Shown: positions 51,596 through 59,560 of the stretch, piece after piece
Layout: every line of letters starts with the position of its first letter
Position numbering within the stretch: position 1 is the first letter of the stretch
NCBI GenBank assembly: GCA_013003075.1
Contig: JABDLJ010000039.1
Span: 1 to 64,000 of the forward strand
Length of the DNA: 64,000 nucleotides
Source of the DNA: Paracoccaceae bacterium
Lineage (GTDB): Bacteria > Pseudomonadota > Alphaproteobacteria > Rhodobacterales > Rhodobacteraceae
Direction of reading: 5' to 3'
Made by a program: the position numbers and the translations under genes
The notes under the pieces: model-generated
Database searches by the model: none
Told to the model about the DNA's origin: nothing
Seen by the model: only the letters and a program-made list of their open reading frames with translations

Positions 51596-52891
51596 TCAGC
51601 CCGCCAGTTCGGTTTGCCGCGCGCGGGCTTTTGCCGGGCCGGTGTCCACCGGGCGGGTGTCGCACAGCCAGATGCAGCCCTCTGCCGAAGCCGCGCCGGT
51701 CTTGAAGTCGCGGATCCCGGTCCAGCTTGCGCTATGCACTTTGGGCGAGTTGAAGGTCTGCATCTTGCGCGCGATCGCGGCGATGGCCGCGGTAATCTGC
51801 GCCTCGAAGAAGCTCAGGAAGAACCGTACCAGCCAGCCGATGATGGTATCGAAGGGCTGCGGCAAAGACGCTGAGTGGTGCACCTTGGGCTTGGGGTCGG
51901 GCAGAAAGCGCAGCTCTCCGCTTTTGGCGTCGAAGCTGAAGCGCATGGTCATGTCGACGGTGATGTCGAAGGTGATGCCAAGCGGCAGTTGGGCATGCGC
52001 CTTGACATGGCCCCTCAGCGCCCCCGGCGCCAGCGCAAGCTGCAGCCTGTCGATGATGGGGCGCGCGGTGCCGATCCCGATATCCTGCGGCGGCAGAGCG
52101 ATTGCGCGGCTGTTCTCGACCCGCCCGCCATGGACGCGGAACGGCGCGCGCGGCTTGAAGCTGCCGGACAAGACCGGGCAGAGAAACCGCTCGTGGAACA
52201 TGCGCACCGACAGCGCAAGATAGGCCGAGCCCAGCGTTTTGATCAGCGCCGGATCGATCCGGTCCACCCGGCCGGCAGGCTTGGACAGCGCCCCGAAGAT
52301 CGCAAGGTATTGGCGGCCCTCGGAGGTGATGACGTGCAGCCAGTCATGATAGGGCGTGGCCAGCTCGGCGGCATCGCTGGTGCCGCGCGTCTTCACAGAG
52401 GCAAAGACATACGTCACCTTCTGGGCATGGGCCGACAGGCAGGCCGCCGCTGCGATGGCGAGATATTGCAGGCGGGTCCGGCTGATCTTGCCGCTGGGGT
52501 CGATCACCTCGACCGGCAGCACCGGCTGGTCGGGCCCGCGCGAGGTATCGGCATCGAGATCGAACATGAGCTGCGCATGTTCGCTGCCATCTGGCGCCGG
52601 CAGAAGACGCAGCTTCAGTTTCACCCGCAGGAGCAGCCCGGCCACGTCGAAGGGCCGTTTGCTGCGCGGGATGCCGATCAGCTTGCCATGGTCGATCGGG
52701 ATCTCGACATTGAGGCTCTGCAGGCCGCCGCCTTCGCGGATCTGCCAGGCCCCGAAGCGGCCCGAAAAGTGCAGCCGGCCCTCCTTGAAGTCGAACTCGG
52801 TGATGAACTCGTTTTGCCGCCGCACCATGGCTTCGTTCACAAGCGCCACGTCACTGAGCGATACGGTATCCCATCCATCAAGGGTCATCAT
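51596..52891 (-). CDS. P47/OrfX-like TULIP protein 1
   Basis: A 431-residue protein without signal peptide. It opens with GWDTV at residues 6-10, then VNEAM, FSGRFGAWQIREGGG and VEIPIDHGKLIG, a pattern shared with the two genes upstream and with Clostridium P47-like TULIP proteins. A mid-region YVFASVKT corresponds to FATVN in its paralogues, and the last third ends in SASWTGIRDFKTGAASAEG. TULIP proteins have tubular lipid-binding folds; P47 and OrfX lie beside botulinum neurotoxin genes and have no firmly established function. It overlaps TULIP 2 by four bases. It is the shortest and most divergent of the three. Confidence 0.65.
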   Translation of the reverse strand: MMTLDGWDTVSLSDVALVNEAMVRRQNEFITEFDFKEGRLHFSGRFGAWQIREGGGLQSLNVEIPIDHGKLIGIPRSKRPFDVAGLLLRVKLKLRLLPAPDGSEHAQLMFDLDADTSRGPDQPVLPVEVIDPSGKISRTRLQYLAIAAAACLSAHAQKVTYVFASVKTRGTSDAAELATPYHDWLHVITSEGRQYLAIFGALSKPAGRVDRIDPALIKTLGSAYLALSVRMFHERFLCPVLSGSFKPRAPFRVHGGRVENSRAIALPPQDIGIGTARPIIDRLQLALAPGALRGHVKAHAQLPLGITFDITVDMTMRFSFDAKSGELRFLPDPKPKVHHSASLPQPFDTIIGWLVRFFLSFFEAQITAAIAAIARKMQTFNSPKVHSASWTGIRDFKTGAASAEGCIWLCDTRPVDTGPAKARARQTELAG

Positions 52892-54402
52892 TGGGCTCGC
52901 GCCTCCATAAAGGCCGCATAGCGCGCCTGAAAACGCGCCGGCGGGGTCAGGGTGTCGGCCGTGTCGGCCGGGCTTGGGGTGTCGAATTCGCCCGCGATCT
53001 GCATCGCGCCGTTGAGGCCCGCGGCAGTGGGAACAAAAGCGCTGCCGGTCGACCAGGTGACGGCCTCGGTTGCGTTCATCAGGAGAAGATCGAGCGGCGG
53101 GCCGTCATCTTCGCTGACCGCTTCGATGATCTGCAGCGTCAGCAGACTGACCCCGCAGCCAAGCAGAAGCGCGCCCAGCACAGCGGGCATGATCGAGCCG
53201 GCGCCGAAGGTGACGAAGGTCAGCACAATTGCCGCAATGGCGGCAATGATGGCGAGCATCCATTCCAGCACCTTGATGCCGACCGACGTGCGCAGGCTGT
53301 TTTCGCTGACCATCTTTTCGGTCTCGCAATAGCCAAGCGTCTTTTGCCCGCTTTTGCCGGTGATCAGGCCGAAGCCGTAGGCGGCGTTTGAATTGCAGAT
53401 CGACCAGATGCCGGGAAAGACCCAGGTGGCGGTCTGGATGTCGACGTGAAAGTCGACCTCTCGCAGCTCTACCTTCAACTGCTCCAGCGTCAGATCGTAG
53501 GTCTTGCCTTCGTATTCGACGTCCTTCAGCTCGACATCCTTCTTGATGTTCAACTCGTTCTCGAGCCGGTTGATCGTCAGATCATCCTCTTGCAGCCCAT
53601 CGAAACTGCGGCACAGCGCGCCGGTGAGCATGTCGCGGACGAAACGCTGGCGCGAGATCAGGTAGGCCACGGACGTGCCATCGGGCAGCGCATCGGCGTC
53701 CACCTGGTAGGGCAGGCCCTTGTCGGTGCGCCCGTCGGTCCGGCACAGCACCGCCATGATGCTTTGCGCGGGATCAAGGCTGTCATAGCCGAAGGCGTAT
53801 CCGACGCAGGACGGCTTGAGCCAGCGGAAGTCCTCTTGCTCTTCAATTTGGCGATGGATGTTTACGGTGGCAAAGACATGGGTGAAGCTGGCGAGATTGG
53901 CGTCGAGCCAGTCGCTTAGCGCGATCTGGACATACGCTTCGTCAATGATGCGGCTATGTCCGTCCAGATCGACCTTGGTCACAACGGCGGCGTGCTCGCT
54001 GCCGGCCTGCGGCCGCAAGTCGGTGACCAGAAGGCAGTGCACAACGCCCGCCGCGTTCGGCGGATCATGCGGCAGAAGCCGCAGCTTGACCTCGACCATC
54101 GCCGTGCCGGAGGCATAGGGATGCTGGGTGCCGGCTTCGGTGATGAGAAGATCGCGCAGCGGCATCTCGAAGGTCACGACGTCACCATCGCTGTCCGAAG
54201 AGATCTGCCAGTCGCCGAAGCGGCCGGCCACGGCCACGCCGTCATCGGGTGCGCCGTCAAAGCTTTTCGGGCTGGTGCCGGCGGCCGCGATGGCATCGTT
54301 CAGAACGCCGAGGCGGATGACCGAAACCGTATCCCATCCGTGGATGTCGATACTGCGGCCGCCGACCCGGCGGAACGGGGTTGCAAGGTCTGAATGTTTC
54401 AT
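52888..54402 (-). CDS. P47/OrfX-like TULIP protein 2
   Basis: A 504-residue protein with GWDTV at 22-26, VLNDAI, VAGRFGDWQISSDSDGD, LASFTHVFATVNIH and the long-range match YLISRQRFVRDMLTGAL to its paralogues. Unlike classic P47 it carries about 45 consecutive hydrophobic residues near 380-430 (LAIIAAIAAIVLTFVTFGAG and more), which could form a membrane hairpin. After this comes a final segment with WSTGSAFVPTAAGLNGAMQI. It has no signal peptide. It is followed by TULIP 1 with ATGA overlap and preceded by a terminator-like hairpin after TULIP 3. Confidence 0.7.
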   Translation of the reverse strand: MKHSDLATPFRRVGGRSIDIHGWDTVSVIRLGVLNDAIAAAGTSPKSFDGAPDDGVAVAGRFGDWQISSDSDGDVVTFEMPLRDLLITEAGTQHPYASGTAMVEVKLRLLPHDPPNAAGVVHCLLVTDLRPQAGSEHAAVVTKVDLDGHSRIIDEAYVQIALSDWLDANLASFTHVFATVNIHRQIEEQEDFRWLKPSCVGYAFGYDSLDPAQSIMAVLCRTDGRTDKGLPYQVDADALPDGTSVAYLISRQRFVRDMLTGALCRSFDGLQEDDLTINRLENELNIKKDVELKDVEYEGKTYDLTLEQLKVELREVDFHVDIQTATWVFPGIWSICNSNAAYGFGLITGKSGQKTLGYCETEKMVSENSLRTSVGIKVLEWMLAIIAAIAAIVLTFVTFGAGSIMPAVLGALLLGCGVSLLTLQIIEAVSEDDGPPLDLLLMNATEAVTWSTGSAFVPTAAGLNGAMQIAGEFDTPSPADTADTLTPPARFQARYAAFMEARAQ

Positions 54403-54424
54403 GGGTCATGTCCCTGTCTGGACG

Positions 54425-54462
54425 AAGAAAAAAGGGGCAGGGGCCGCGCATCGGCCCCTGCC
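54425..54462 (-). terminator. Intrinsic terminator/attenuator between TULIP 3 and TULIP 2
   Basis: An 11-base perfect stem (54436-54446 with 54452-54462) and a five-base loop. On the minus strand it is followed by CC and six T (complement of the A run at 54428-54433). It should stop part of the transcription after TULIP 3. Confidence 0.8.
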
Positions 54463-54472
54463 GCGGCCCTGC

Positions 54473-56197
54473 CTAGAAGGTAAAGCCGGGATCGCCGAAC
54501 GATTGCAGCGAGCCGTTGAACTGCACGCCGGTCACTTCGAACTCGGCCGCTTCGGGCCACTGGATCGGAGACATCACGGTGGCCGCGAATTCGCGGTATT
54601 TCGGCAGTTTTTCCGGCGCGCCGCCATCGGCGATGGCCTGGAGGATCTGCTCTGTCGTCAAGAGCGCCGACATCCCAAAGACCACGCGGGCGTAGTTGTT
54701 CTGCGACATCGCAGCGACCCAATCGCGCAGACCGGTCAGCCGGTTGCGCAGCCAGGCCAGCGCGCCGGTTGCGCCCTCGGCTTCAAGCTCGGCCGCCTGT
54801 CCGGCTTGCGGCACGCCCTCGGCCTCGACCGTCGCCGTTGCGGCGGCGCCGATTTCGATCTCTTCGGGAACCTCGGCGAAATACCGCAGCCAGCCGGCCC
54901 GGGCGAGCGGGATGCCAAGGGCCAGAAGACCGATGAAGATCTCGGCCCATTCGATGTATTTGGCGTGTTCGGTCTTTTCAGCGACGGCGGTATGCTCCAT
55001 CGCCTTGTCGCCGATCTTTGACGACAGCGGCATCATCGCGAATTGCTGATGCTCGTTGATATAGGCGGTATTGCGGGTCTCGATGGTGTGGTGGACCTTC
55101 AGATACCAATCGCCCAGCCACCAGTAGTAGGGATGCGTGAAGTTCTGGATACGCACGTTGAGATACGTCTCTTCCAGCTTGCAGGTGATCCCGGCGGTGG
55201 CCAGTTTCGCGTCCACCAGCTCTGGCTTGCCTTCCTTTCCGACATCGAAGTCCTTGATGTAGAGCGGGGCGTTGTTGCTGATCGAGGTGTCGTTGTCGAC
55301 AAGATCGAAATAGTCCTGCGGCCAGACCTTTCCCTCTTCGGGCTTCTGCGGGCCGGTGAACATATCGCCGATCGTTCCGCCGATCATCTTGGACATGAAC
55401 CGCTCACGCGAGATCAGGAAGCTGGAGCGCTGCTCGGGGGGCAGCGCCTCGGTCATGATCTGCTGGTTCTTGGACGGCGCGCGGTTCTCGGTCATGCACA
55501 GGACACCGAAAATGCCGCTTTCCATGGTGCCCTGATCGTTCACCGCATAGCTGGTGGTGGTGGGCATCAGCCAGTCGAACTTGTCGTGCGCCGCCTTGGC
55601 GTTGAGGTTCACGGTGGCGAAGGTGTGGTCGAACTGAGCTGTGTTGTCGTTCAGCCAAACGGTCATGATGGCGATCAGGAAGGCCCGGTTGATCTGGTCC
55701 TGGTCCGACCCCTGATAGCTGCAATCGGTAACTGTGATCGTGTAGTCCCCGGCGCCTTGGGGCGCGAGCAGTTTGAAATCGAAAAGCTCGCCGCCATCGG
55801 CGCCGCTGTTCTTGCCGCGGCTGATCGGCGCAAGTTCGACCTCGATGGAAAACGTCACATCGGTGCGCGTGACGTCGGGATGACCCGGACGGGTCAGGGT
55901 GACGGTGGGCACCGGCAGCGTCATCTGGATCTTGTGGCCCGCGCCGCCGGGCGCCAGCGCCCAGTCGCCGAAGGTGCCGACCGCGGTGGCGCTTTCGCCC
56001 CAGTCGCCCTTCGGCATCAGCATTTGCAGAAGGTCGTCGGTGATCGTCGCATCGAAGCCCGGCGGGCTCGATTCCGCCTTGACGATGGCAGAGTTCACGT
56101 CGGCATAGCGGATGGCAAACACGGTGTCCCAGCCTTCCAGAAGATCGACCGAGTTGTCCACTTCGGCCACTTGGGTTGCGGTTGTAGCGATATTCAT
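54473..56197 (-). CDS. P47/OrfX-like TULIP protein 3
   Basis: A 574-residue protein, first in the operon. It has GWDTV at 22-26, then AIRYADVNSAIVKAESSPPGFD, VGTFGDWALAPGG, TLPVPTVTLTRPG, FDHTFATVNL and FLISRERFMSKMIGGTI. This is the clearest match of the three to the P47-like family pattern. A later stretch (about 440-500) has a hydrophobic helix (IFIGLLALGIPLARAG) and an Ala/Glu-rich section, then a final segment ending QFNGSLQSFGDPGFTF. AGGAGAC precedes the ATG. There is no signal peptide, so release would need lysis or an unknown route. A TGTGA-type site lies 76-91 bases upstream. Confidence 0.72.
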   Translation of the reverse strand: MNIATTATQVAEVDNSVDLLEGWDTVFAIRYADVNSAIVKAESSPPGFDATITDDLLQMLMPKGDWGESATAVGTFGDWALAPGGAGHKIQMTLPVPTVTLTRPGHPDVTRTDVTFSIEVELAPISRGKNSGADGGELFDFKLLAPQGAGDYTITVTDCSYQGSDQDQINRAFLIAIMTVWLNDNTAQFDHTFATVNLNAKAAHDKFDWLMPTTTSYAVNDQGTMESGIFGVLCMTENRAPSKNQQIMTEALPPEQRSSFLISRERFMSKMIGGTIGDMFTGPQKPEEGKVWPQDYFDLVDNDTSISNNAPLYIKDFDVGKEGKPELVDAKLATAGITCKLEETYLNVRIQNFTHPYYWWLGDWYLKVHHTIETRNTAYINEHQQFAMMPLSSKIGDKAMEHTAVAEKTEHAKYIEWAEIFIGLLALGIPLARAGWLRYFAEVPEEIEIGAAATATVEAEGVPQAGQAAELEAEGATGALAWLRNRLTGLRDWVAAMSQNNYARVVFGMSALLTTEQILQAIADGGAPEKLPKYREFAATVMSPIQWPEAAEFEVTGVQFNGSLQSFGDPGFTF

Positions 56198-56260
56198 TGC
56201 GGGTCTCCTCAATAGGTGCGCAGGACATTCGGTCCTGGTGAGGAAAGGCTCGCAGATACG

Positions 56261-56294
56261 AAAAAACGCCGCTGTGACACGTGACACAGCGGCG
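56261..56294 (-). terminator. Intrinsic terminator after VPLPA-CTERM gene
   Basis: CGCCGCTGTG (56267-56276) and CACAGCGGCG (56285-56294) form a ten-base stem; on the minus strand six T follow (56266-56261). On the plus strand the stem is followed by ATATTTTT, so it could act both ways. Its loop region carries a CRP-like site. Confidence 0.88.
56273..56288. promoter_or_regulatory. CRP-like site upstream of TULIP operon
   Basis: On the minus strand it reads TGTGT-CACGTG-TCACA, one base off the TGTGA-N6-TCACA consensus. It lies 76-91 bases before the TULIP 3 start and inside the terminator hairpin of the preceding gene. The repeat symmetry could be due to the hairpin alone. Confidence 0.45.
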
Positions 56295-56319
56295 CGATAT
56301 TTTTGTTAAGGCAGGAAAA

Positions 56320-56982
56320 TCAGGACCTTAGACGCCTCAATGCCAAAAGGGCACCGCCCAGAAGCACAAGGCCGGCCGGCAGCGGCACCGGGGCGGGCTC
56401 ATCGACGGGAACGGTGCCGGTCACCGTGAAAAGCGGGGTATAGCTTTCGGCCTGAGAGAGCTCGAAGCCGGGCAGCAGCGGGTTGATGCTTTTGTAGGCG
56501 ATCGCGCTACCGACGCTGGCGCCGAAATTCTCGGTCAGGATCGGCGCCGTTGTCCCGAAAAGCGCGCCCAGGCCCGAGGTGAAGGTCAGTTGCAGCGAGT
56601 AGGTGCCGGCGGTGAGCGACAGCGCGTCAAACACGGTCAGCCCGGTGCCGCCGAAGCTTGTAGCCACATCGAAGGTATTGACGCCGGCGAGGCTCAGCAC
56701 CGACGGCGCGCCTTGGGTGATGTCGTCCTTGGTCAGGAAGATCTGTCCCTCGCAATCGCCGATCACGCAAAGAAGATCCACGCTGATCGCGGCGTCTTGA
56801 AGATCGCCCGCTAGGGTAAAGGTGAAGCCGTTGCCATCATAGACCTGGTCCGGTCCGGCGCCGAAGCCCGAGGTATCCTTCGCGCCGGCGACTTCCAGCA
56901 CCGTCGCCGCGGCTGCGGCACCTGGCAGGCATAATGCGCACAGCGCCGGTCCTGCGAATTTCATCATAAACATGCGCACCAT
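56320..56982 (-). CDS. VPLPA-CTERM sorting-domain protein
   Basis: A 220-residue secreted protein. A signal peptide ends near AAAAA (about residue 25). The mature part is Gly/Thr/Phe-rich with a Cys pair (CVIGDCEG) and beta-type spacing. The C-terminus has the full sorting signal: PVPLPAGLVLLGGALLALRR, i.e. VPLPA motif, hydrophobic helix and basic tail, processed by exosortase-type enzymes. No exosortase gene is in the window. It is divergent from the Crp-family gene and upstream of the TULIP operon on the same strand. Confidence 0.88.
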   Translation of the reverse strand: MVRMFMMKFAGPALCALCLPGAAAAATVLEVAGAKDTSGFGAGPDQVYDGNGFTFTLAGDLQDAAISVDLLCVIGDCEGQIFLTKDDITQGAPSVLSLAGVNTFDVATSFGGTGLTVFDALSLTAGTYSLQLTFTSGLGALFGTTAPILTENFGASVGSAIAYKSINPLLPGFELSQAESYTPLFTVTGTVPVDEPAPVPLPAGLVLLGGALLALRRLRS

Positions 56983-57066
56983 CTTACGTGTCCCCCATAT
57001 CCGGCGCCCGTGCCGGATGCGTCAGTTAACCATATTCTCAGCAAGACTGAAAGCAAGGCTGGCGTC

Positions 57067-57082
57067 TGTGACGCGCGTCACA
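57067..57082. promoter_or_regulatory. Perfect CRP-type operator
   Basis: TGTGACGCGCGTCACA, an exact TGTGA-N6-TCACA palindrome, placed between the divergent VPLPA-CTERM gene (85 bases to its start) and the Crp-family gene (65 bases to its start). The neighbouring regulator has the Arg-Glu-Arg residues that read TGTGA. Confidence 0.75.
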
Positions 57083-57146
57083 CCTGTGCTAAGAGCCTGC
57101 AAAGCCCGCCGAAATCCCGCGGCGGCGCAAAAGCGGACCGAGGACC

Positions 57147-57815
57147 ATGGATACATCGCACCCCATCAGCAGCATCCTGGCTGGCCGGCACCTTGAGGGA
57201 CTGGCCAAGCTGGGCGCGCCGCGCAGTCTGGCCAAGGGCGAGGCGCTGTTTTACCGCGACGATCCCGGCGATTTCGTTTTCGTTGTCGAAAGCGGGCTTA
57301 TCGAGATCAGCGTGACGTCGCGCGCGGGCCGCAAGTCGGTTCTGGCCCATAGCGGCAATGGAGAGCTTGTGGGCGAGATCTCGGTTCTCGACGGCCGGCC
57401 GCGCAGCGCCGATGCCACGGCGGTTCAGGACAGCTTTGGCCGCGTTGTCTCGCGCCGCGATGTGCTGGCGTTTCTGGCCGGCGACAGCGATGCCACGATC
57501 GAAATCATCGAGGCGCTGTGCGCGCGGATCCGCAACGCATCGGACATGTTCGAGACCCACGCGCTGACGGCCGCCTCGGCGCGTCTGGCGCGCTGCCTTC
57601 TGCAGCTGGCCGAAAAATGGGGCATCGAGGATGGCGGGCGCGTGCAGGTCACGCAAAGCTTCAGCCAGACCGAACTGGGCGCTTTTGCCGGGCTCGCCCG
57701 CGAGAACGTGAACCGCTATATCCGCGCCTGGTGCGCCGACGGGATCATCGGCTTCGATCGCGGCGTCATCGAGATCATCGACGGCGACCGCCTGACCGAC
57801 CTTGCCGAGTTCTAG
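57147..57815 (+). CDS. Crp-family cyclic-nucleotide-responsive regulator
   Basis: A 222-residue Crp/Fnr protein. The cyclic-nucleotide phosphate cassette is intact: GEISVLDGRPRSA with Glu77, Arg86 and Ser87. The position of CRP Thr127, which reads adenine, appears to be Ala131, while the next Ser is kept. No Fnr cysteines are present. The recognition helix LARENVNRYIR has Arg185, Glu186 and Arg190, the CRP set that contacts TGTGA. A perfect TGTGA palindrome lies 65 bases upstream, so autoregulation is likely. Its stop shares CTAG with the convergent cyclase gene. Confidence 0.9.
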   Translation: MDTSHPISSILAGRHLEGLAKLGAPRSLAKGEALFYRDDPGDFVFVVESGLIEISVTSRAGRKSVLAHSGNGELVGEISVLDGRPRSADATAVQDSFGRVVSRRDVLAFLAGDSDATIEIIEALCARIRNASDMFETHALTAASARLARCLLQLAEKWGIEDGGRVQVTQSFSQTELGAFAGLARENVNRYIRAWCADGIIGFDRGVIEIIDGDRLTDLAEF

Positions 57816-58609
57816 TTCAGCGAATAGGCGCGAACCGGCTCTGACAGGCCTTTCAGATCATAGCTCTGCTCCGGCGTTTCGCCCAGCTCGGACCCCGCTA
57901 CGCTTTCGCTGACAAGGCAGGTGAAGGGCGCGGCCTCGGATGCCAGCCGCGCGGTCACGTTGACCGATTTGCCGAAGATCGAGACATCGCGGAAAAGCCC
58001 GCGCGCAGCCTCGACCGTCGAGATGTAGACCGGCCCGGTATGCACACCGATGCCCACCGGGATCGCCGCGTTCGAGCCCTTGCGGAACATCGGATCGGCC
58101 AACAGCGCACGGGCCGCACCAAGCGCCTTTTGGGCATGGCCCGGGCCGACGAAGCCGGGCGGCCAGACCGCCACGACGCAGTCGCCGTAGAACGCCATGA
58201 TGAACCCGTCGTGATCGGTGATCCGCGCGACCGCGCGGTCCAGAAAGCTGTTGATCCGGGCGCTGACATGCTCGGGGCTTTCGGCGTCGGCATAACCGGT
58301 GGAGTTGCGGATATCGACGTAAAGGACGCTCATCTCGACCTCGGCGCCGCCTGGAAAGGTTTCGAGAAAGCCGTCGCAGGCCGCGCAATAGTGCTCGTTG
58401 CGGCTGGAGCGGCCCTTGCCCTTGCGCCGCATGTACCAGCCGCCCAGCCCCTCGAACGGCACAAGGCACAGCCGGCATCGCGGATCGCGCGGCAGCCGCT
58501 TGTGCAGGCGGTGTTGCTTGGTCAGATCGGGATGGCCATCGGCGAAGATCGTGGTCCAAAGCTCGGTATTGCCGGTTTCCTCTTCGAAGCGGTGGGGCTG
58601 TTCGGTCAT
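57812..58609 (-). CDS. Class III nucleotide cyclase with Cys4 motif
   Basis: A 265-residue soluble protein. An N-terminal Cys motif (RCRLC, Cys45/48, and CAAC, Cys75/78) surrounds the family stretch PFEGLGGWYMRRKGKG and may bind zinc or an iron-sulfur centre. The catalytic domain keeps both metal Asp residues (Asp99 in YVDIRNST, Asp143 in FYGDCV) and the transition-state Asn217 and Arg221 (VNVTARL). The two purine-selecting residues are changed: the usual Lys is Ala139 and the usual Asp is Lys214 (FGKSVN). The product may thus not be plain cAMP. The start overlaps the upstream gene by four bases. Confidence 0.88.
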   Translation of the reverse strand: MTEQPHRFEEETGNTELWTTIFADGHPDLTKQHRLHKRLPRDPRCRLCLVPFEGLGGWYMRRKGKGRSSRNEHYCAACDGFLETFPGGAEVEMSVLYVDIRNSTGYADAESPEHVSARINSFLDRAVARITDHDGFIMAFYGDCVVAVWPPGFVGPGHAQKALGAARALLADPMFRKGSNAAIPVGIGVHTGPVYISTVEAARGLFRDVSIFGKSVNVTARLASEAAPFTCLVSESVAGSELGETPEQSYDLKGLSEPVRAYSLN

Positions 58610-59547
58610 ACGATATAGTCCTCCGGCATCGGCGAGATGTGGCAGGCCTCCTTGGGCGGGCAGGGGATCATCGAGCCGCTGTTGCACACCGCCGTACAAA
58701 AGAGCGGCGAGTGCCCGGCCGTCAGCGTTTGCGAAGGGCCGATGGCGCGGTACATCAGCGTGAATTCCCGGTTATACTTGAAGGGCGTGTTGCAAGGGAT
58801 CGTCGGCGCCCCGCTGCCGGCATCGACAAGCGGCACATCGGGCGCCGTCATCACGATGCCGGCCTCCAGCATCGCCGGCTCCAGCCAGTCCTTGGTCGAG
58901 CCCTTCAGGCTCATCACATGGTCATAGTCCGGCCCGAAGGCCTGCGGCTGGAACTGGCCGCTGGCAAGATGCGCGGTCTGAAGGTTGGTCATGTGCGCCT
59001 CGTCGCCGCGGCCGAAGACCAGATAGGTGGCATAGGGCGGCAGGCTTTCGTGATGCGCGAACGGGCGGAACATCACCGTGCGGCGGATCGTGACCTCGAC
59101 ATCGGGTATGGCCGGGATGCAGACGCTTTCGTTCCACGGAAAGTAATGTTCGCCCTGCTCATCGGGCGGCGGCATCGGCGGCAGGCCCTGGAAGATGTCG
59201 GCCGAGAAGGTCTCGCGCCGAGCCACAAGCTCTGGGATCGAGAACTCGTTGGCCTGTTTTTTCTTGCTTCCGCCGGGCGCACCGTGCGGCGTTGGGTTGG
59301 CCTTGTTGCACAGGACGAAGAAATCGCTGGGGAACGCCTTTTGCAGCTCGTTCAGCCGTGCATGCACCGCCTTGGGCAGGGTGAATTCCATGACCAGCTG
59401 ATACTTGTGGATCTCGCAGTGATACTGCGTCATGTGCACGCCGAAGATGTGGCGCGTGCCGACCAGCGTGAACGCGTGGCGGTGGGCCATATTGGTGATC
59501 TTGCCGGGACCTGCATGATGCGCGCCCGGCGGGGCCATCGTCAGCAT
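58606..59547 (-). CDS. Unknown His/Cys-rich protein
   Basis: A 313-residue protein I do not recognise. The first 47 residues hold eight His and a Cys (HH at 10-11, HRH at 22-24, then RHIFGVHMTQYHCEIHKYQ), suggesting a metal site. The middle is Pro-rich with no repeats, and the last 50 residues have five Cys (FCTAVC among them). There is no signal peptide or membrane segment. AAGGAGAG precedes the ATG. It sits 13 bases after the decarboxylase gene and overlaps the cyclase gene, so all three are made together. A cofactor-binding or redox role is a guess. Confidence 0.8.
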   Translation of the reverse strand: MLTMAPPGAHHAGPGKITNMAHRHAFTLVGTRHIFGVHMTQYHCEIHKYQLVMEFTLPKAVHARLNELQKAFPSDFFVLCNKANPTPHGAPGGSKKKQANEFSIPELVARRETFSADIFQGLPPMPPPDEQGEHYFPWNESVCIPAIPDVEVTIRRTVMFRPFAHHESLPPYATYLVFGRGDEAHMTNLQTAHLASGQFQPQAFGPDYDHVMSLKGSTKDWLEPAMLEAGIVMTAPDVPLVDAGSGAPTIPCNTPFKYNREFTLMYRAIGPSQTLTAGHSPLFCTAVCNSGSMIPCPPKEACHISPMPEDYIV

Positions 59548-59560
59548 AGAACTCTCCTTC

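Noticed and set aside
51414-51665. An 83-codon minus-strand frame between TULIP 1 and aroQ
   Set aside because: It overlaps the TULIP 1 end and a GC-rich hairpin, is Arg/Pro-rich and has no ribosome site.
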